This document shows positions 45,201 through 58,500 of a stretch of 64,000 nt of DNA, piece by piece. The DNA comes from Lepidurus packardi (lineage: Eukaryota; Arthropoda; Branchiopoda; Notostraca; Triopsidae). The notes under the pieces are model-generated. The model was not told the origin of the DNA and did not search any database. It saw only the letters and a list, made by a program, of their open reading frames with translations. The position numbers and the translations under genes are program-made. How positions within the stretch are numbered: the first letter of the stretch is position 1; each line of letters opens with the position of its first letter. The DNA lies in assembly GCA_023053545.1 (NCBI GenBank), contig JAKZAN010000007.1:2108001-2172000 (forward strand), read 5' to 3'.

Positions 45201-45993
45201 TTTTTGCATACATATTTCATATGGCGTTTTCGGACCGCGCAGGTTTTTTTTCCTCGGAGAGATCCCGGTGTCAAGGAGAGCATAGCTAGCGTTTTTCGAG
45301 AATCGAGAAAAGAGGGAGCGGTATTACGGCGCTTCTGTCCAGGTCGTAACGTTTGATCCCGTCGTCGCTTAACTCTCGTGCATGGAGCATCACAGCAATA
45401 TCCCCACAACACTAGCGCCAGAAGAACCGCGGCAGATGCCCGGTCACCAAAGAACGAAAAGACATACCCAAAGATGACGAGGGACTCTGAGCAGCTTTAG
45501 TTAAATTATGAAGCGAAGCACACCCAACCTCAGAAATGATTTTCTCGGGTAACCAAGAGACATTCAGACGAGCTTTTGGCCTGACCACGCAACGATTTTT
45601 TCTCCTTTTTTTTATAAAAAAAAACTAGCGACAGGCTCCTTTCCCAGAGGCCCAAGTCACACAAGATTCGCCACCTTCCCAAAAACACAACGTTGCAATA
45701 ACATTTTAGCCAGTTCCTCCTTCCCCAAAACAGGGCCAACGCGGGGTGACGCACACATCTATAAAAAGGTTCGTTTCTTGAAGACTTGGGCGTTGTTACA
45801 GCACAATATTGCGGCTCTCAATTTTTTCCCCTCCTCAAATGGTAGGAAAGATATCTCGAGCTCAGGAAGCTGTCGAAACCCGAATCTTGCTGATACATCT
45901 GGGTTGTATGTGAAGGGAATTGCCAATATCCTCCAAGAAAAGGAAAACAGGAGGGAGTTGGGTGGTGATGAGAGTAAGATACAGGGACAGCAC
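36294..45993. other. Large dpr-like intron, no exon seen
   Basis: No recognised coding exon on either strand. Small tracts only: a short CAACAACGACGACGACAACAAG run at about 38236-38257, a G9 run near 43041-43049, a second G-rich run near 45055-45069, and two TTGCTTTGGTTGTTTT-type copies at about 44886-44925. Open frames such as 38267-38671 (minus) and 43831-44232 (plus) resemble no family. Confidence 0.45.
44880..44930. repeat. Short tandem TTTGCTTTGGTTGTTTT repeat
   Basis: GCTTTGGTTGTTTTTGTTTT is followed at once by GCTTTGGTTGTTTTGTTGCT, two copies of a 20-bp T/G-rich unit, with a further partial TTTTGCTTTTT before them. This is low-complexity intronic sequence. Confidence 0.7.
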
Positions 45994-46063
45994 GATGATT
46001 CCTCTCTCTGTAAGGCTTCCGATTCCTCATGATTCCTCATGAGATGATGCCTCTCTCTGTAAG
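45994..46063. repeat. Nested direct repeats (CCTCTCTCTGTAAG and GATTCCTCAT)
   Basis: GATGATTCCTCTCTCTGTAA at 45994-46013 recurs as GATGATGCCTCTCTCTGTAA at 46043-46062, each followed by G. Between them GATTCCTCAT occurs twice in tandem (46021-46040). The arrangement looks like successive slippage duplications of one CCTC-rich seed. Confidence 0.85.
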
Positions 46064-49000
46064 AATTAGTGGTCTATTAAGACTCTTACGATATGAGTGA
46101 TATGACTGTGCAGATGGCAGGAAGTACAAGTCCCAAATGTGAAAGAAAGTTAATCTACATGTCAGACAATGGCACTATATAAAACCAGCTCGAAAATTGA
46201 GGTAAAATGGAACCTTATTTTAAGGTATAAAACTTACAAATTCACCATTCAGCCATGTCAGTTTTCCGATTTTTGAAAAAACGAATTAAACGTAGGCAAA
46301 ATTAGAACCTAGTATACTTGAAAGCAAAGGATCCTTTTGCAAGTAGAAACAAAACGCGCCCTGATTTGCGGATGGTGGTTTATCCATGTGGAATTCAAGA
46401 ATGTGGAAGAACTGTAATAGACACAGGCGGCTGTCCGCTAGGGCGCAGCACTGGGAAGAAATCGATGACGGTCGGGCCAATCAACTTTTCCTTCCGAGAG
46501 CTCCCAAACTTACCGACTAAAACCGGCAATCTTGGGAAGATTTTTGTTTCTCGCCCCGTCTCTTTTAATTCCTTTTCAGGTTCATTCTAAGGATAAATTG
46601 GAAGAGAATTTTAAAAGCAAGAGGCTCAAATGCACGTAAGAAAATGTTCCAGCCTTGACAGGCGGTCATGCGTCGTCTTGCGTTGACGAAGTATCTGTCA
46701 TCGGTGTCTTTAAGCAAATGCGCTCCATGAGAAAAATGTCAACCAGGACAACGTCTACATTCTGGACTAAGGACTCGTCTCATTAAAAAGCTCTTAGAAG
46801 AACCCGCGCTTCTAATTAGCATGTCGCACAGCCCAAAGAAGAGCAGACCAGCGAGACATGGCATCGACGTCTGCTTTTTCCCTCAGACACCAACTCCATT
46901 CTATGACTGTCTTCACTAAACGCAACCCTTCCTTCTTTTTTTTTCATGTTCCTTCCTTGTTCAGGTTCATTCTCCTTCTTGGGTCAACAACAAACAGTAT
47001 TTCTTTAATGTTACCCGTGTTGGCCCGTGTAATGGATCTTTTCGACAAATGTCTTTGGGATCTCTAGAGAGTACTGCTTCTTCAGATCAAGCGCTCTCTT
47101 CTTCTCGGATTTTTTTTTCTCTTTTTATAAACCTCTTTGTTTAGGGGACACCATTCTTTCTTATCCTGTTGCTTTTTGCTTGACGCTTTAGATTGATTAT
47201 GGTACAGCAGTGGCTTTCAAGGTCGCACTAGATCGAAACAATGACGGCAGAGCACAGCACGTACACCCAAGTACAGTTGGGAAGAGTCAAGGACGACGAC
47301 CACAGTACAGTTCCCCGGGTTTTAACTGGCCATCGGACGGGAAAATGTACACAATCAGTTTTGTCCAAGTTGGATATCGGGGACTAAACCCTGACGGTAC
47401 TCTCGTGCGGTATATACAGAGAATAAGTTTAGTGGTATTTTACATAATCTCGTTGGAGAGTCAAGCTGTTGACTTGCAGTGGCACGCCCTTTTCCCCAAG
47501 CGTTTTCCGCCTGGCACATGCGGGACAACGTCACTCATGCATAACTAACGAGACAAGCTTTGCAAGTGGAAAAGCCTTATTCTGTGCCTCTCTCGCATCG
47601 CCTTCTCTAAAGTAAAGCCGCCACGTGGCTTGCAGTCCGTCAAGATAAGAATAGTCTTGGTTATATTCTTACATTTCTTCATTTTTTTTTGGCTTATGCT
47701 CTAATACGTGGGATTCTGGACTGTATTAAGGAGTTCTTGTAAGAAAATACATAGACGGCCTTCTCGTGTGATTACTTCGGATCGCTCCGCCCTAATAATG
47801 GTACACACTCCCCAAGTCAACCATCTTAATCTTAGTAAAAACTCGGTTTAGCCAAGAAAATAATAATAATACCAAAACACGGATTAGGGTGGATCATATT
47901 GAGTAAGGTACACCTTTGTGTAGAGAAAAAGGGATCGGTAATCAATATGCTGTAAACTACACGACCTGACCGTCACAAATCCACAAGACCAACCGCAAAG
48001 GTTACCTGTACCTAGGGATCGTAATCGACGTACATATAACGCCATAACTGCTACAGTAATAAGGTGGTACTCAGCATGACAGAAGATATGCGTTTATGAC
48101 CTCGCGGTCGACCGACACTCGAGCACTTCCTTCCCCTCAAGTACATAATGACGACTACGTTTAATAGCTTCCATCGTACAGACAACATTTAATTGTAATT
48201 AACGTTTTTTACCATTCCCTTCCCAGGTAAAAAAGGTCTCGGGCAAACTCTACTGAAGTACCAGTAGCAGAGCTTTATAAAAACTTTCCTTTCAGAAACC
48301 GTAATCCAATTACAAAAGAGAACTGGGAAAGCTCGGCATGAAAAGTTCAAGTGTTTTGCTTCGGCCTTAAAATAAGTGAATTGCATTCCGTGTGTGGTCC
48401 AGAATCGACGATTCGTACGTCACGGAAGGTACAATAAGCGGAAATCTGCAACCATGCCATGTTCTCCGCTTTAAAGCCACGGAACAAATGGACGTAAAAA
48501 ACAAGGAAGGGGAGTTGGTAGATTTTGTTACCAAAAGGTTGGTTAATATCGGAGCTAAATGTGTACCATTATCACTTGGAGGTTTCGTGCTCCTGTTCAC
48601 CTTCTACCCCAAACCAGCCAACTTTTTTCGCTATGCGAAAGAGTGGGCAGGAAGGAAACGAAACGTCGATTCATTTCAGGCCAAAAAACGGCTGGGCGAA
48701 ATGGACGTTTTATAACCTTCACTGAAAGCGGGGAACAGCGGTACGGGGCATATACGGAAGCATGTTGTTCCCTGTTAGGGCCAAGCAACGCGGTTTAAAG
48801 GATGACAATGAAAGTCGACTAATCAAACTCAGCCGGAGTTTGTGGCTCTCTCGCATCCATAATATCGAACTTTTATGGGACTGGGCCAAAATTTATTGCG
48901 AACGCTTCTTCCAAGTTCCTCTGTTGTGCTCCAGTCAAGAAACCCATGAATCGCTCTATAGCAGCTTCGCCTTAGACTTGCAAATCTTCCACGAGTTTGA

Positions 49001-52000
49001 AACTTTACAATTCTGTTCTCTTTCCAACGTTCAAATTCACCAGTGAACCACCAAAATGATCGAGCTCCCGAACGTCTATTTCTTGCCAAAGATAAATTCC
49101 TAAAGATTATAAATATTTGACAGACACCGAACATGGCGACGCTCTGGTAAGGTTTAACGAATGCAGTCCCAATAAAAACTGAATCGCTACGACAAAAGTA
49201 AATGCTAGGAGAGGTGCTCGAGCTTGGGGCCAACCCAGAATAATAACATTGATCGTCGTTGCTCTAATGATGTGGGACGTTCGCTCTCATCCATCTCGTC
49301 TTTTCTTCCCCTTAACTGGCTATGCTATTGCTCTGCGAATGTAATTAATTTACTTGACAGTGTGGGTTCATATTTTACGATTCAAGACTTTAGAGCGATT
49401 TTAATACCTCGTCCAATTCCTCTCAGTGCATCTCACTTGTCCCATCTTTGCTTCAAGAAAAAGTCCCCTCCATTAAATCACGTATGGCAAGACGTGGGGG
49501 CCAAAATCGTATAGAAAATTGGAGCCATAGAACTTACGTGCCTTGTGGTATTAACCGAGCAAGCTAGCGCGCACACGACGAAAAGCGGAGAAAAGTACCC
49601 CCGAAAAAAAAATCCAAGAGCAGTTAGAAGAAATAAGGGCAAAAGAAGGCCCTCCAGGAGTTGACTCGAATAGCAAGGCAAAGTTGCTCGAGCAATAACG
49701 TTGATTTACGAGCTTTTAACGATGGGTTAGAATAAATCGAAAATCAGTTCAATAAATAAAAGTTCGTACTTTCTAACTGCAGATCAACCTTTTCGCCTTG
49801 TTTTTACGGTAAAAAACACTTTATCGTGACAGTAACCTCGAAATGTAATTTATCTCAGCCATATGATATTTCCGCTGGAAAAAAGGCTGTCCCATGACGC
49901 GGGCGGGTTTCATGTTGTTGCCCGACCAGTACCCCGGCGTCAGGGGTACCTCGTTTGGAATCCACTTCTTGTGTAACTTTCTATCGAAACCGATAGACCA
50001 GTAATGCTAAGAAAAAAATGTTACAAGCTTTTAGAGACACGATTGCCTTGTTCCAACCAAGGTATACGTATGTATGAAACAGGGTAAAGAAGAAAACCGT
50101 GAAAACCCGAGACACGCCGGACTAAGGCCACGTGTTTGGACTAAAAGCCACCTTTACTTGGGCCATATCGACAGTAACAGCCAAGTTGGTTTTTATGAGG
50201 AGTCCCTCGGCTGGGTAATCCAGATTTCGCATGTACAACGCCGTATATACTCTTCTAAAATTAAAAGCAAAAAAAAATGGGAGGTTCATCGTTATCACTT
50301 ACTGGCCAATCACCAACTCTTTTTTAAAAAATAAAATAAATAAATGTACAGTAATATTTCCTGTTCAATTCGGCTCCTGAATCTCGCGGTGTTTGTTCAA
50401 GTCGAGTGCAGATTCGGTGACTAGACCATTTCAGCTATATCATCCAAGTACGTAGAAATGAAAACTCGGTACGGTTACGCGGAGAACTGCTTTGTTATAT
50501 TGTTTTCACGAGTAGCCCACTTTATGCAGGGTACAAGTACACACATATCCCAACTTTCTAGCTAGGAGTCTTAATTAAGGCTGTTAAAGGGGCGTCGTGC
50601 CCCACTTGTGCCGAAAAAGTTAAAGCAGCCCTCCTCCCTAAAACAATAATCCTCTTGTTTCTAATGACGTTACGTGTATAGCGGCACTGCAAGCAGCCAA
50701 TCTCGGACCATATAGCCTCCCTTCGCAATGCAAAAGTGGAGGGCTTGCGCTCTATAAAAGGACATTGTACCAATGTAGCCATTGTGCTGCTGTGGAACTG
50801 TGTGCTGGCTTGCAAAGCAGCATAAACGCTCGCTTCCTTCATCGCGCTGCTCCCTTGCAAAAAGGTGGTCGTAAAAAAACCAACCCCAAGTTCTGCCAGT
50901 TTCTTTTCAACGCCTCGGAGTAAAAGCCCTACCCTCTCGCCACACGACATCGGTCACGGTCAGTGTAGCTTGCCAAGAACTCTTCGCCCGAATGTCTTCG
51001 AACAGAGGCGAATCCCTAGACCTTAGGCTTGCTGCCGTTTCCTTACAGACACCATCCCTATAGTTCGAAGCAGTCCTATTGTTACCAACACGAATGCCCG
51101 AGACGCGTTTTTCCAACGAGAGAGATCCACTGATTGAATAGCCAAAGTGCCCGTAATTCACCGTACTTTGGGGGTACTTGGCGACTTGTATGCAACGGCA
51201 TGAATACGGTCATTAGACGCTTAGTCATGGTGCTGTCCCAACCTTGCCAAGGAAATTAGTGGCTTTTTCCCCCAAAAGTTGACACGTGACGTGGCTGCAA
51301 CTGCATCTACCATATGCTAATGAGTTATGACCAGCAATCCTGATGATGATAAGAGGGTATTACGCTAGTCAAACATGTCCCAAACATGAAAGCAACTTTG
51401 ACATGAGACCTAGACAGCACACGCACGTCGAACTCCCTACTTCATCCTTGCCTCTAAAACTTGAGCATTTTTTTTACGATTTCACGCCCACTTATCTTTC
51501 GCAGCTCCTGTTCTTTAGTTGTCACACACTCACTTATCAGACCTCAATCCTCCCCTTTCAACATTGTTCGTAAAACATTCCCTTTCCGTTACAAGAGTTC
51601 ACGTTTTAAGCCTTTCAGATCGGGGTAGTAGAGCCCTCCGCTCTCCATATATGGGACATATGTGAAAGGGTAACACATGGGGCGAACGATTTGGGACAGT
51701 CACAGTGCCCCCTTTTATTGATTAGAAACATATTGTGATATCCATGGCTACTCGAACACGGCTCGGCAAGGTATATGGCATTGCTGCATTTGTTTTCCAT
51801 TACTTTAAGTTTAAGTTTATCCCATCATTTTCCAGGCAACAGCTCTTCCATTTTCCTTGCTAAGCTGCAGTATGTGACAAAGCAGTTTCCTTATTAGAGT
51901 ACTACACCGTCTCCTTACCTCTTTTTTATACTTTGGAGAAAGAATTTCTAAACCGAAGCCAATGTCGCTCGATCTGCAGCAGTAGCAGCAGCAAGATTAG

Positions 52001-54819
52001 ATTCTGTAGGAGCTCTGGGATTGAATCACTCTATCCCCTAGTACACAAACACAAAGCATGTTCTCATATGGTGCGCTGAAGAAAACGAAGCGTAATACAC
52101 GTATCTACTTCACGAACTTTCAATAGCAATGCGAGGCAACAGGAAGCCATGTGCTTCACTGTCACGACTACTTGATATTCGAAACATTCCGAAAGGGTCT
52201 TAAAAGCCTAAACCAGATCACTATTCTTCTATTGCAATCCACGGTCTAGGGCAATAGAAATGGAAAGCGTGGGCGGAAAAAGAGTTCTGTGACAAAGAAA
52301 GCGTACGCATTCGTAAGATAATTAAGCCTAGACAAAGATCAGTCGCTTGGGCCACTAATCAAAGCTCGCACCCGAATACTACTCTTTCTTAACTTACAAA
52401 GCCCAAATCAGGTCAAACTTTCTGGGCCGAACAGAAGACTTTCCATCTCTCGCAACGATTTGGGTCGTATCCAGTAATTTATCAGCGCCCTCCAAGTCAA
52501 GAAGCCCCCATTAATATCAATTCCCCTTCGCTAAATTTAGCCTGAAAAGGCTACAGCGACGCATTTCCGAATGAAAGTCATTGGATTCCGACCTCTGTTA
52601 AAGTGCAAGGCGTCATCCTATATAGCATATTACTACCCGTCATATTCTAGGCCTTCCTTACACAGAAATGCTCCTTCCTATGCAATTCTATAAGACTATA
52701 ACTAACCGAGGTAGATTACCAGCCAAGTTGGATGACAATAAGCCATCCCTTGAGGTGTCAAGGAAGGTCCTCTTCAACCTATACAACTTTACTGAGAAAA
52801 GGAAATTGAGGGTCCTAATCTGACTTAGTCAAAAGTCTTAATGCGCACTACGCAGGGTCTTTTTCAAGCGAAAGATTAGCTCTTACTGCATTACACTAGT
52901 AGAATTATTCGTTACATTTGCTTTTACCTATAGAGCTCTCTTATTAATGGCTAATCCTTAACGTGCACATCGAGTGACTGTCGTTTCCATTAAATCTGCA
53001 ATAAACAGCCAGCCACCACCACGTAAGCCAGCTTTGCGACGGGCTTCAAATTCAAAATTACTTGTTTTGTCCTCGGCCTTTACGTCAGCAGGCAGAACTC
53101 TTGCCCCGAGAAATTAGAGTCTTGCCAGGACTCCTACTCACGAAATTCGAGCTCGTTAATAGCCTTGTTTGAGAGAATGCCACGAGCTCGACTCCTGCAA
53201 TGACCCAATTTGATTTAAAATCATACAATACTCTCAACTCACGTTACCCCGTCAAAAAAACGACAACGAAGAAACAAGAAACCCGATTGCATGACCACTC
53301 CACGATTGCAACCGGTTTTTCACTGCGTCAAATCTTTTTACAACGACGGGCTTGGAAGGATTTAAACCAATGCAGAACCGGAGAGCTCTCGTGATTTCAG
53401 GCCAGAGCTAAAAAAAAGAAAGAAATAGTTAATTTACTATTGTTGAAACAGTTCTAAACAAGATTTATTTTTTATCATAGTTACAAATTCAAACCTTTAT
53501 CTTAAGAAACTTAAGAAAATCTGGGCTCGACTAACGTGTAGGGACGCGTCACCCAAACTACCTGAATAGGTCTATTGGGACTGGTTATTATTTATGTACA
53601 ATATCTCGTGTCCTTTGTTAAGGGAGCTCCACTGTCGTGCCCCTCGCTACAACCCCGGTACAGCTGGTGAACGTACAGAACAAATGGTAAGGGTGTAATC
53701 AATAAGTGATTCATGCATACCCCGTCACGTTAGTTAAGTCAATGTCATAGGCAACTCTTTCCTCCCAATCCCCATTTCATTTGTTTTCGGAGCTCTACAG
53801 CAATTCCTCAGGAACAAAGGAGTAAAGCCAAGTAATTTCAAACGCCTCGTCACGGGACGGCATACACCTGTCCGCTTTCATAGAGGTTTTCATGAAACAA
53901 GTCTTGCTGAAATAACCCTCACTGTATGATTTTTATTTTTTGGGTGTCTCTCTTACTCGCACGGGCAAGGGGCACAATAAAGACATATAAGTTGCTTGTT
54001 TAAAATGAGAATACTCCCATCCATGTGTTACACTTCCCATACTAATAACGGAGCCGTGTCAACAAGGGGCAAACCCTTACCAGTCACAAGGTAGAATGAC
54101 TTTACCTTATTCATTTAGCTACAGTGCCATCTCTTGTTTGGATCATACAGTACTGGTAAATTAGTCAGGCAATTGTCTGGCAGTTTTTTCCCCCAGGCAT
54201 CAGGATTCCTGCTAAATTGAATTCTCAGGTTGATAACTCGAAGAATTTCTACGCAGTTTTCAATACTGATGGCAAGGAATACGTCCAGCACTTCACCAAC
54301 GAAAACAGAGATAGCAAAGCAATAGGGGATACGGCGAAATAGTTCATAACTTGGAGAGGTTTGCTGGTACTCGAAACTCGCTCCAAATGTTGACTTGCTG
54401 CTTTACAGCAGGCTTCTACACACCATTGGCGTATTGCTGTAGGTACACAGTCAATTTTACTTTCCTGTCAAGCTCAATGTCAGTAATTCCACTATAGTAG
54501 AAAGGAATGTTTGTCCAATACTATGTACCGTACTTGGCTTGAGTGGGAATTTAACGAGTTTTCCGGTCCCTGTGCCATACACTTTCCGTGACAACATTGC
54601 TTTTTTGCTACGACTTACTCGGAAGAACTAAAATGGCTCTTTCTTACTATACAGAATATCAAAGTTCTCAGATTAGAAGTGTTCATTATGCAAATGACCC
54701 CAGCATGTGACATAGGTTCGCACGCGTGAGCTGAAATACGGGGCTGTCACAGACTCAAGCTAATTAGCCTTTGCTGCCAGTTATATTTCTTTCTTTCCTA
54801 ACTATGGACGACATCTTGT
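46064..54819. other. Large dpr-like intron, no exon seen
   Basis: No supported exon, RNA gene or mobile element. Open frames here (48392-48715, 48829-49233 minus, 50558-50950 minus, 47210-47548) overlap each other across frames and match no known family. A short CAG-rich stretch (GCAGCAGTAGCAGCAGCAAG) lies at about 51975-51994. Confidence 0.45.
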
Positions 54820-54911
54820 AACTGACCTAGTGAACACACTTCTACCTCCGGTCCATGAAAACATTAACTGACCTAGTCAACACACTTCTACCTCCGGTCC
54901 ATGAGAACATA
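54820..54911. repeat. 46-bp tandem duplication
   Basis: 54820-54865 and 54866-54911 both begin AACTGACCTAGT and contain ACACACTTCTACCTCCGGTC. They differ at three positions (G/C, A/G, T/A). This is a recent local duplication about 350 bp before the dpr-like Ig exon. Confidence 0.92.
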
Positions 54912-55260
54912 ATTTAACTTATCACATAGCAGGCAATTGTAGGGCGGGTTTCAAACCCAATGTTTCCACGCTTGGTGACTATCCCCGTCTAGAGCTCCTT
55001 TTAACGCGATATTGCTGCCACCTACCTATCCTTAACAGTCTCCATGGGCCTATTGTCAAGAGCCACACTATGTGTCCTTTATTTTTATATGATACAGCAA
55101 GGCACTATTATAGTCAAACAAACGGATAGCGAGACTTTTTTTCTGTTCAAAAGCAATATATACCAAATGGAAAGGGGGCAGGGCTGGTGGAGACAGAACT
55201 AATTTGACCATTTCTTGATAGAATTTTTTTTATCTTGATCCTATTTCTTTCTTTTTCTAG

Positions 55261-55520
55261 AGAGAAATGGTACCCTGTGGGTCCAGCGAAGGTCGCGGGA
55301 TGTGATACCGAGCAAAAACATGGGACGAGCTAGTTCCAATTCCAATTCGGGAGAAAATTTAGTTCACGACAATAGTATGACAGTCATGGATGACGAAGCA
55401 CCACTCGTTGCCACAACGTCGGGAGCAACTTTTGTGACTCTCAACGGAACAATGGTGACGTCCCAGCGTGGCAGTGTTGCTAATTTACCATGCGAAGTCC
55501 ACAGTTTGGGCGACGGGGTG
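55261..55520 (+). CDS. dpr: dpr-like gene, exon 2 (linker and start of Ig1)
   Basis: The acceptor is CTTTTTCTAG ending at 55260, with donor GTAAGTAC at 55521. The exon enters in phase 1 and leaves in phase 0. It encodes a polar linker (RNGTLWVQRRSRD, then SSNSNSGENLV) and then the first half of a V-type Ig domain: FVTLNGTMVTSQRGSVANLPC, with the first conserved Cys, and EVHSLGDGV. LNGT is a potential N-glycosylation site. In Dpr proteins this domain binds DIP partners at synapses. The linker is longer and less conserved than the Ig part, as expected for the family. Confidence 0.88.
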
Positions 55521-58500
55521 GTAAGTACATGTTTTTCACTATATCGCGTTTCAAATTGAAAATTTTATAGAGATTTACTGGGTCCAAGCTTTTAAAGTCC
55601 CATAGGCAAGGGCATCCACTAACCACTCTAACTGGATACGAATGCAGAAATAAAGAGATAAAAATGCCAGACGCTTTATGATCAAGTCATTGGCCTGTCC
55701 TAGCTGCATCAAGAACTGTCGGAGGGAACAAAGTATAGATTGATCGATGGTATTGATGTGATTAGTTACCTTACGACAAAAGGACGAAACCAGGTGCCAG
55801 GTCGAAGCACAAAAAACGTTCTGTTTGGTCCCCCGTAACAACATTTTACGAATGGACGTTCTCTCTGACGTGGGAGCAAAAAAGTGTAACAAGAAATCCC
55901 ACCTACCGTTTGTCATCTGACTTCGACAGGGAAAGAGGTATCCTTGTCTCTAGAAACCAAAGACTCATAACTCCCCAGGGACATCCCTGTTATGCATGGG
56001 AAGCTCTTTCACGTCAAATCCAGGGATAGAGCAAGTCTTTACGTATGTAACATACAAGATTGAACTAATTTAAATGGAACTAACAATACAGTTATTTTTC
56101 TTTTGCAAGTCACCAATTTGGTTCTCGGAAAAGAATTCCATTCCAATTAACTGGCTCGTGGGGAACTCTTTCTAGTTTAAATAAATAACGCCTTTGTTAT
56201 CAACCAAACCCGTAGCAATGGTTTGTTTCTTCCCTTCCGAGCGAAAAAATTCAGAGATTGGCGAATTTCTATTCTTGATTAGAATCCTGGCTTGGAGCAA
56301 GAGCGAGAGAAAGCGACGATTGACCGTGGTTAAATCAATCCTTTGTACCAGTGCTCGCAAGCCGCCAACTTTCATACACATCGGTATCACAAACTGCCCC
56401 GAGAGCTTTATGAAGCGAGTAAGCTCCAGTCAGCAGTAGTAATATCTATCAGACAGCTACGAAACACCACATCGCATTGCTCGTGAAGGAGAATTTCCGC
56501 TGCAAGCGAGAGTCTTTCCTTGACACGCCTAACAAACCACATTTTTTTTTGCAAAACTGATGATTCCAGGGGAACTATCCTACGAAATGGTCCTCCAACA
56601 TCGCTGTTGCTAGGGCAGCAGTGGAAAGCATCATGCATCACTGTGCCACAGTGCCCAGATTTCGTTGAGTTACAGAACCTTGTCGTACTTCTGAGCTCTA
56701 GTTACCCCCCAAAAAAGAAACACAGCCAAGGCGGAAAGAATTCGGAAGGTGTAGGTAATATCCGGAAAAGGATCAGTTTGTCTAGCTGGATGTGCTAGTT
56801 TCACTAGGACATGGAAGAGAGAAAAACTTGACGTGGCTCGTGTTTTTCTTGACCAGAACATATTATAGCTCCGGAGATTAAATATCAAACCATCCCTTGG
56901 TACTCATTAATGGGTGTCTATGGTTGCACGTTCTGGACGAACTTTGTATGGGCTATTAAAAATAAAAAAGGGCTATTAGGGCCTTTCCAAAAGGCTTTCA
57001 GTCGTTTTTTCCGTCTTTTACGAAGAAGGCTGTAGCAAAACGAAGAGTCCTAATGAACTTTTGTTCCGCACACAGCACACATAAACGACGATGCAATCTT
57101 TAAAAGTCATTACAAGGCTCAGCAAGCGAACCAGAACACAAGAGGTACAAAAAGAAGTCCTGACATGCATAGAATCATTAGTGTCGCTCTTCTGCTCAAG
57201 AAGCTTTTAAAATTTGCAGGAAACTCATTTATCCGCAAAAACATCGCCGGGCTGTTGCCCTTTGTTTGCAAAAGAACCCGTTCTTTTCGACTTGCAGGAG
57301 TTTGGGGTTTTAGTGTCGCCTGGATTTTTTTTAAGCCGTATAAACTTTTCAACCACAGGCATTTCCGACTTGTGCATTTCGCACAGGTGTCCTAGGAATG
57401 TCCAGCTCACAGATGCTTGCAACGGCAGTAATAATGGAAAGCGAATGGAAGTTTGAGTGAAAAGGCCTTCCAGGAACCTCTGCGCCGTTCGTTCTTCCAA
57501 CAATGGCATGCTACTCATTACTTTGAATGAGCCATACCTCTTCCTCTGGTGCGAGCAAATTGCTCTACTTGACATCATCCATCTGAAAACAAGGGACAAT
57601 CGATCCTGCATCTCCTAATCGAAAAGTAGTGCTTCTAGTTACCATGAAATGACTTTGATATTAACACGTAATACGACGGCACCTTTTTCATCCTCGCACA
57701 GCATGGGAAGAAATCACAGCTGACAAAATCCAAGTTGCGTGTTGTAAGCTACAGCATCTTGGCTTAGAGGTACATAAAGCAATAACATTCTAGGAAACCT
57801 CAATAAAAGTAACTGAAGAAATAGACCTTTGTGAGCATTATTAAGCCAACCGCGTAGTGCAGAAAAGAAGCGAGCTTAGAGGGGCGTGAGTAAAGGATAA
57901 GAACTTCATCAGTGGGCTTTTATGGTAGCCTGGCCAGTAACTCTGCTTGGTATTGGACATGAAAGTTGAAGCCAGGCTTGTAAGAACAACGCTATCATCA
58001 TCCGCGTCTCTGAAGAACGGCCAGGTCTAAAACGTCCTAAATGTTTCATCTTCTTCATTTAACTCTCCTTGTCCGCAAAAGACTGTCGACGGTCCTATTG
58101 CGTCAGTAGTTATCTTGCAATAGAATTCAAAGAAAAACGTGGCTTATTTTTCGCCCCGACATCTATGCTATCAAGAGTCTACCGGATAGAACGCCTGGCG
58201 CGTTAACAACATGGTGCATAGGTACACAGGTACCCATTAGGTTATTACAGCAGTAAATTCAGTAGAAGGACTCGTGTCAATAACAAGTCTGAAGCCGAGA
58301 AATTCGCCATTAAGGGGCGAAACGCAATGGCATGACGTCTCTTATGACATGCAGAATGCGCATTCGTTTTTCTTTTTCTTTTTTTGCCGATATCCACATG
58401 TACAAATTCTACTTTGTCCCGGGAGTAGCTGATTTGCGACGTACAGAGACGTATAATCGTGATTAAAAAGCTCGTAGAGAAAAACCAGCCCTTCCTCGTG

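Noticed and set aside
48829..49233. 134-codon minus-strand frame
   Set aside because: Overlaps plus-strand frames of similar length and has no family features.
55575..55916. 113-codon minus-strand frame in dpr-like intron 2
   Set aside because: No signature of any family, and it sits directly beside a well-supported plus-strand exon.
57290..57360. VAWIFFKPYKLF as a possible alternative Ig core exon
   Set aside because: Only a weak likeness to WIRRKDYHLL, no suitable splice sites in phase 0, and no following SSDERF-like stretch.
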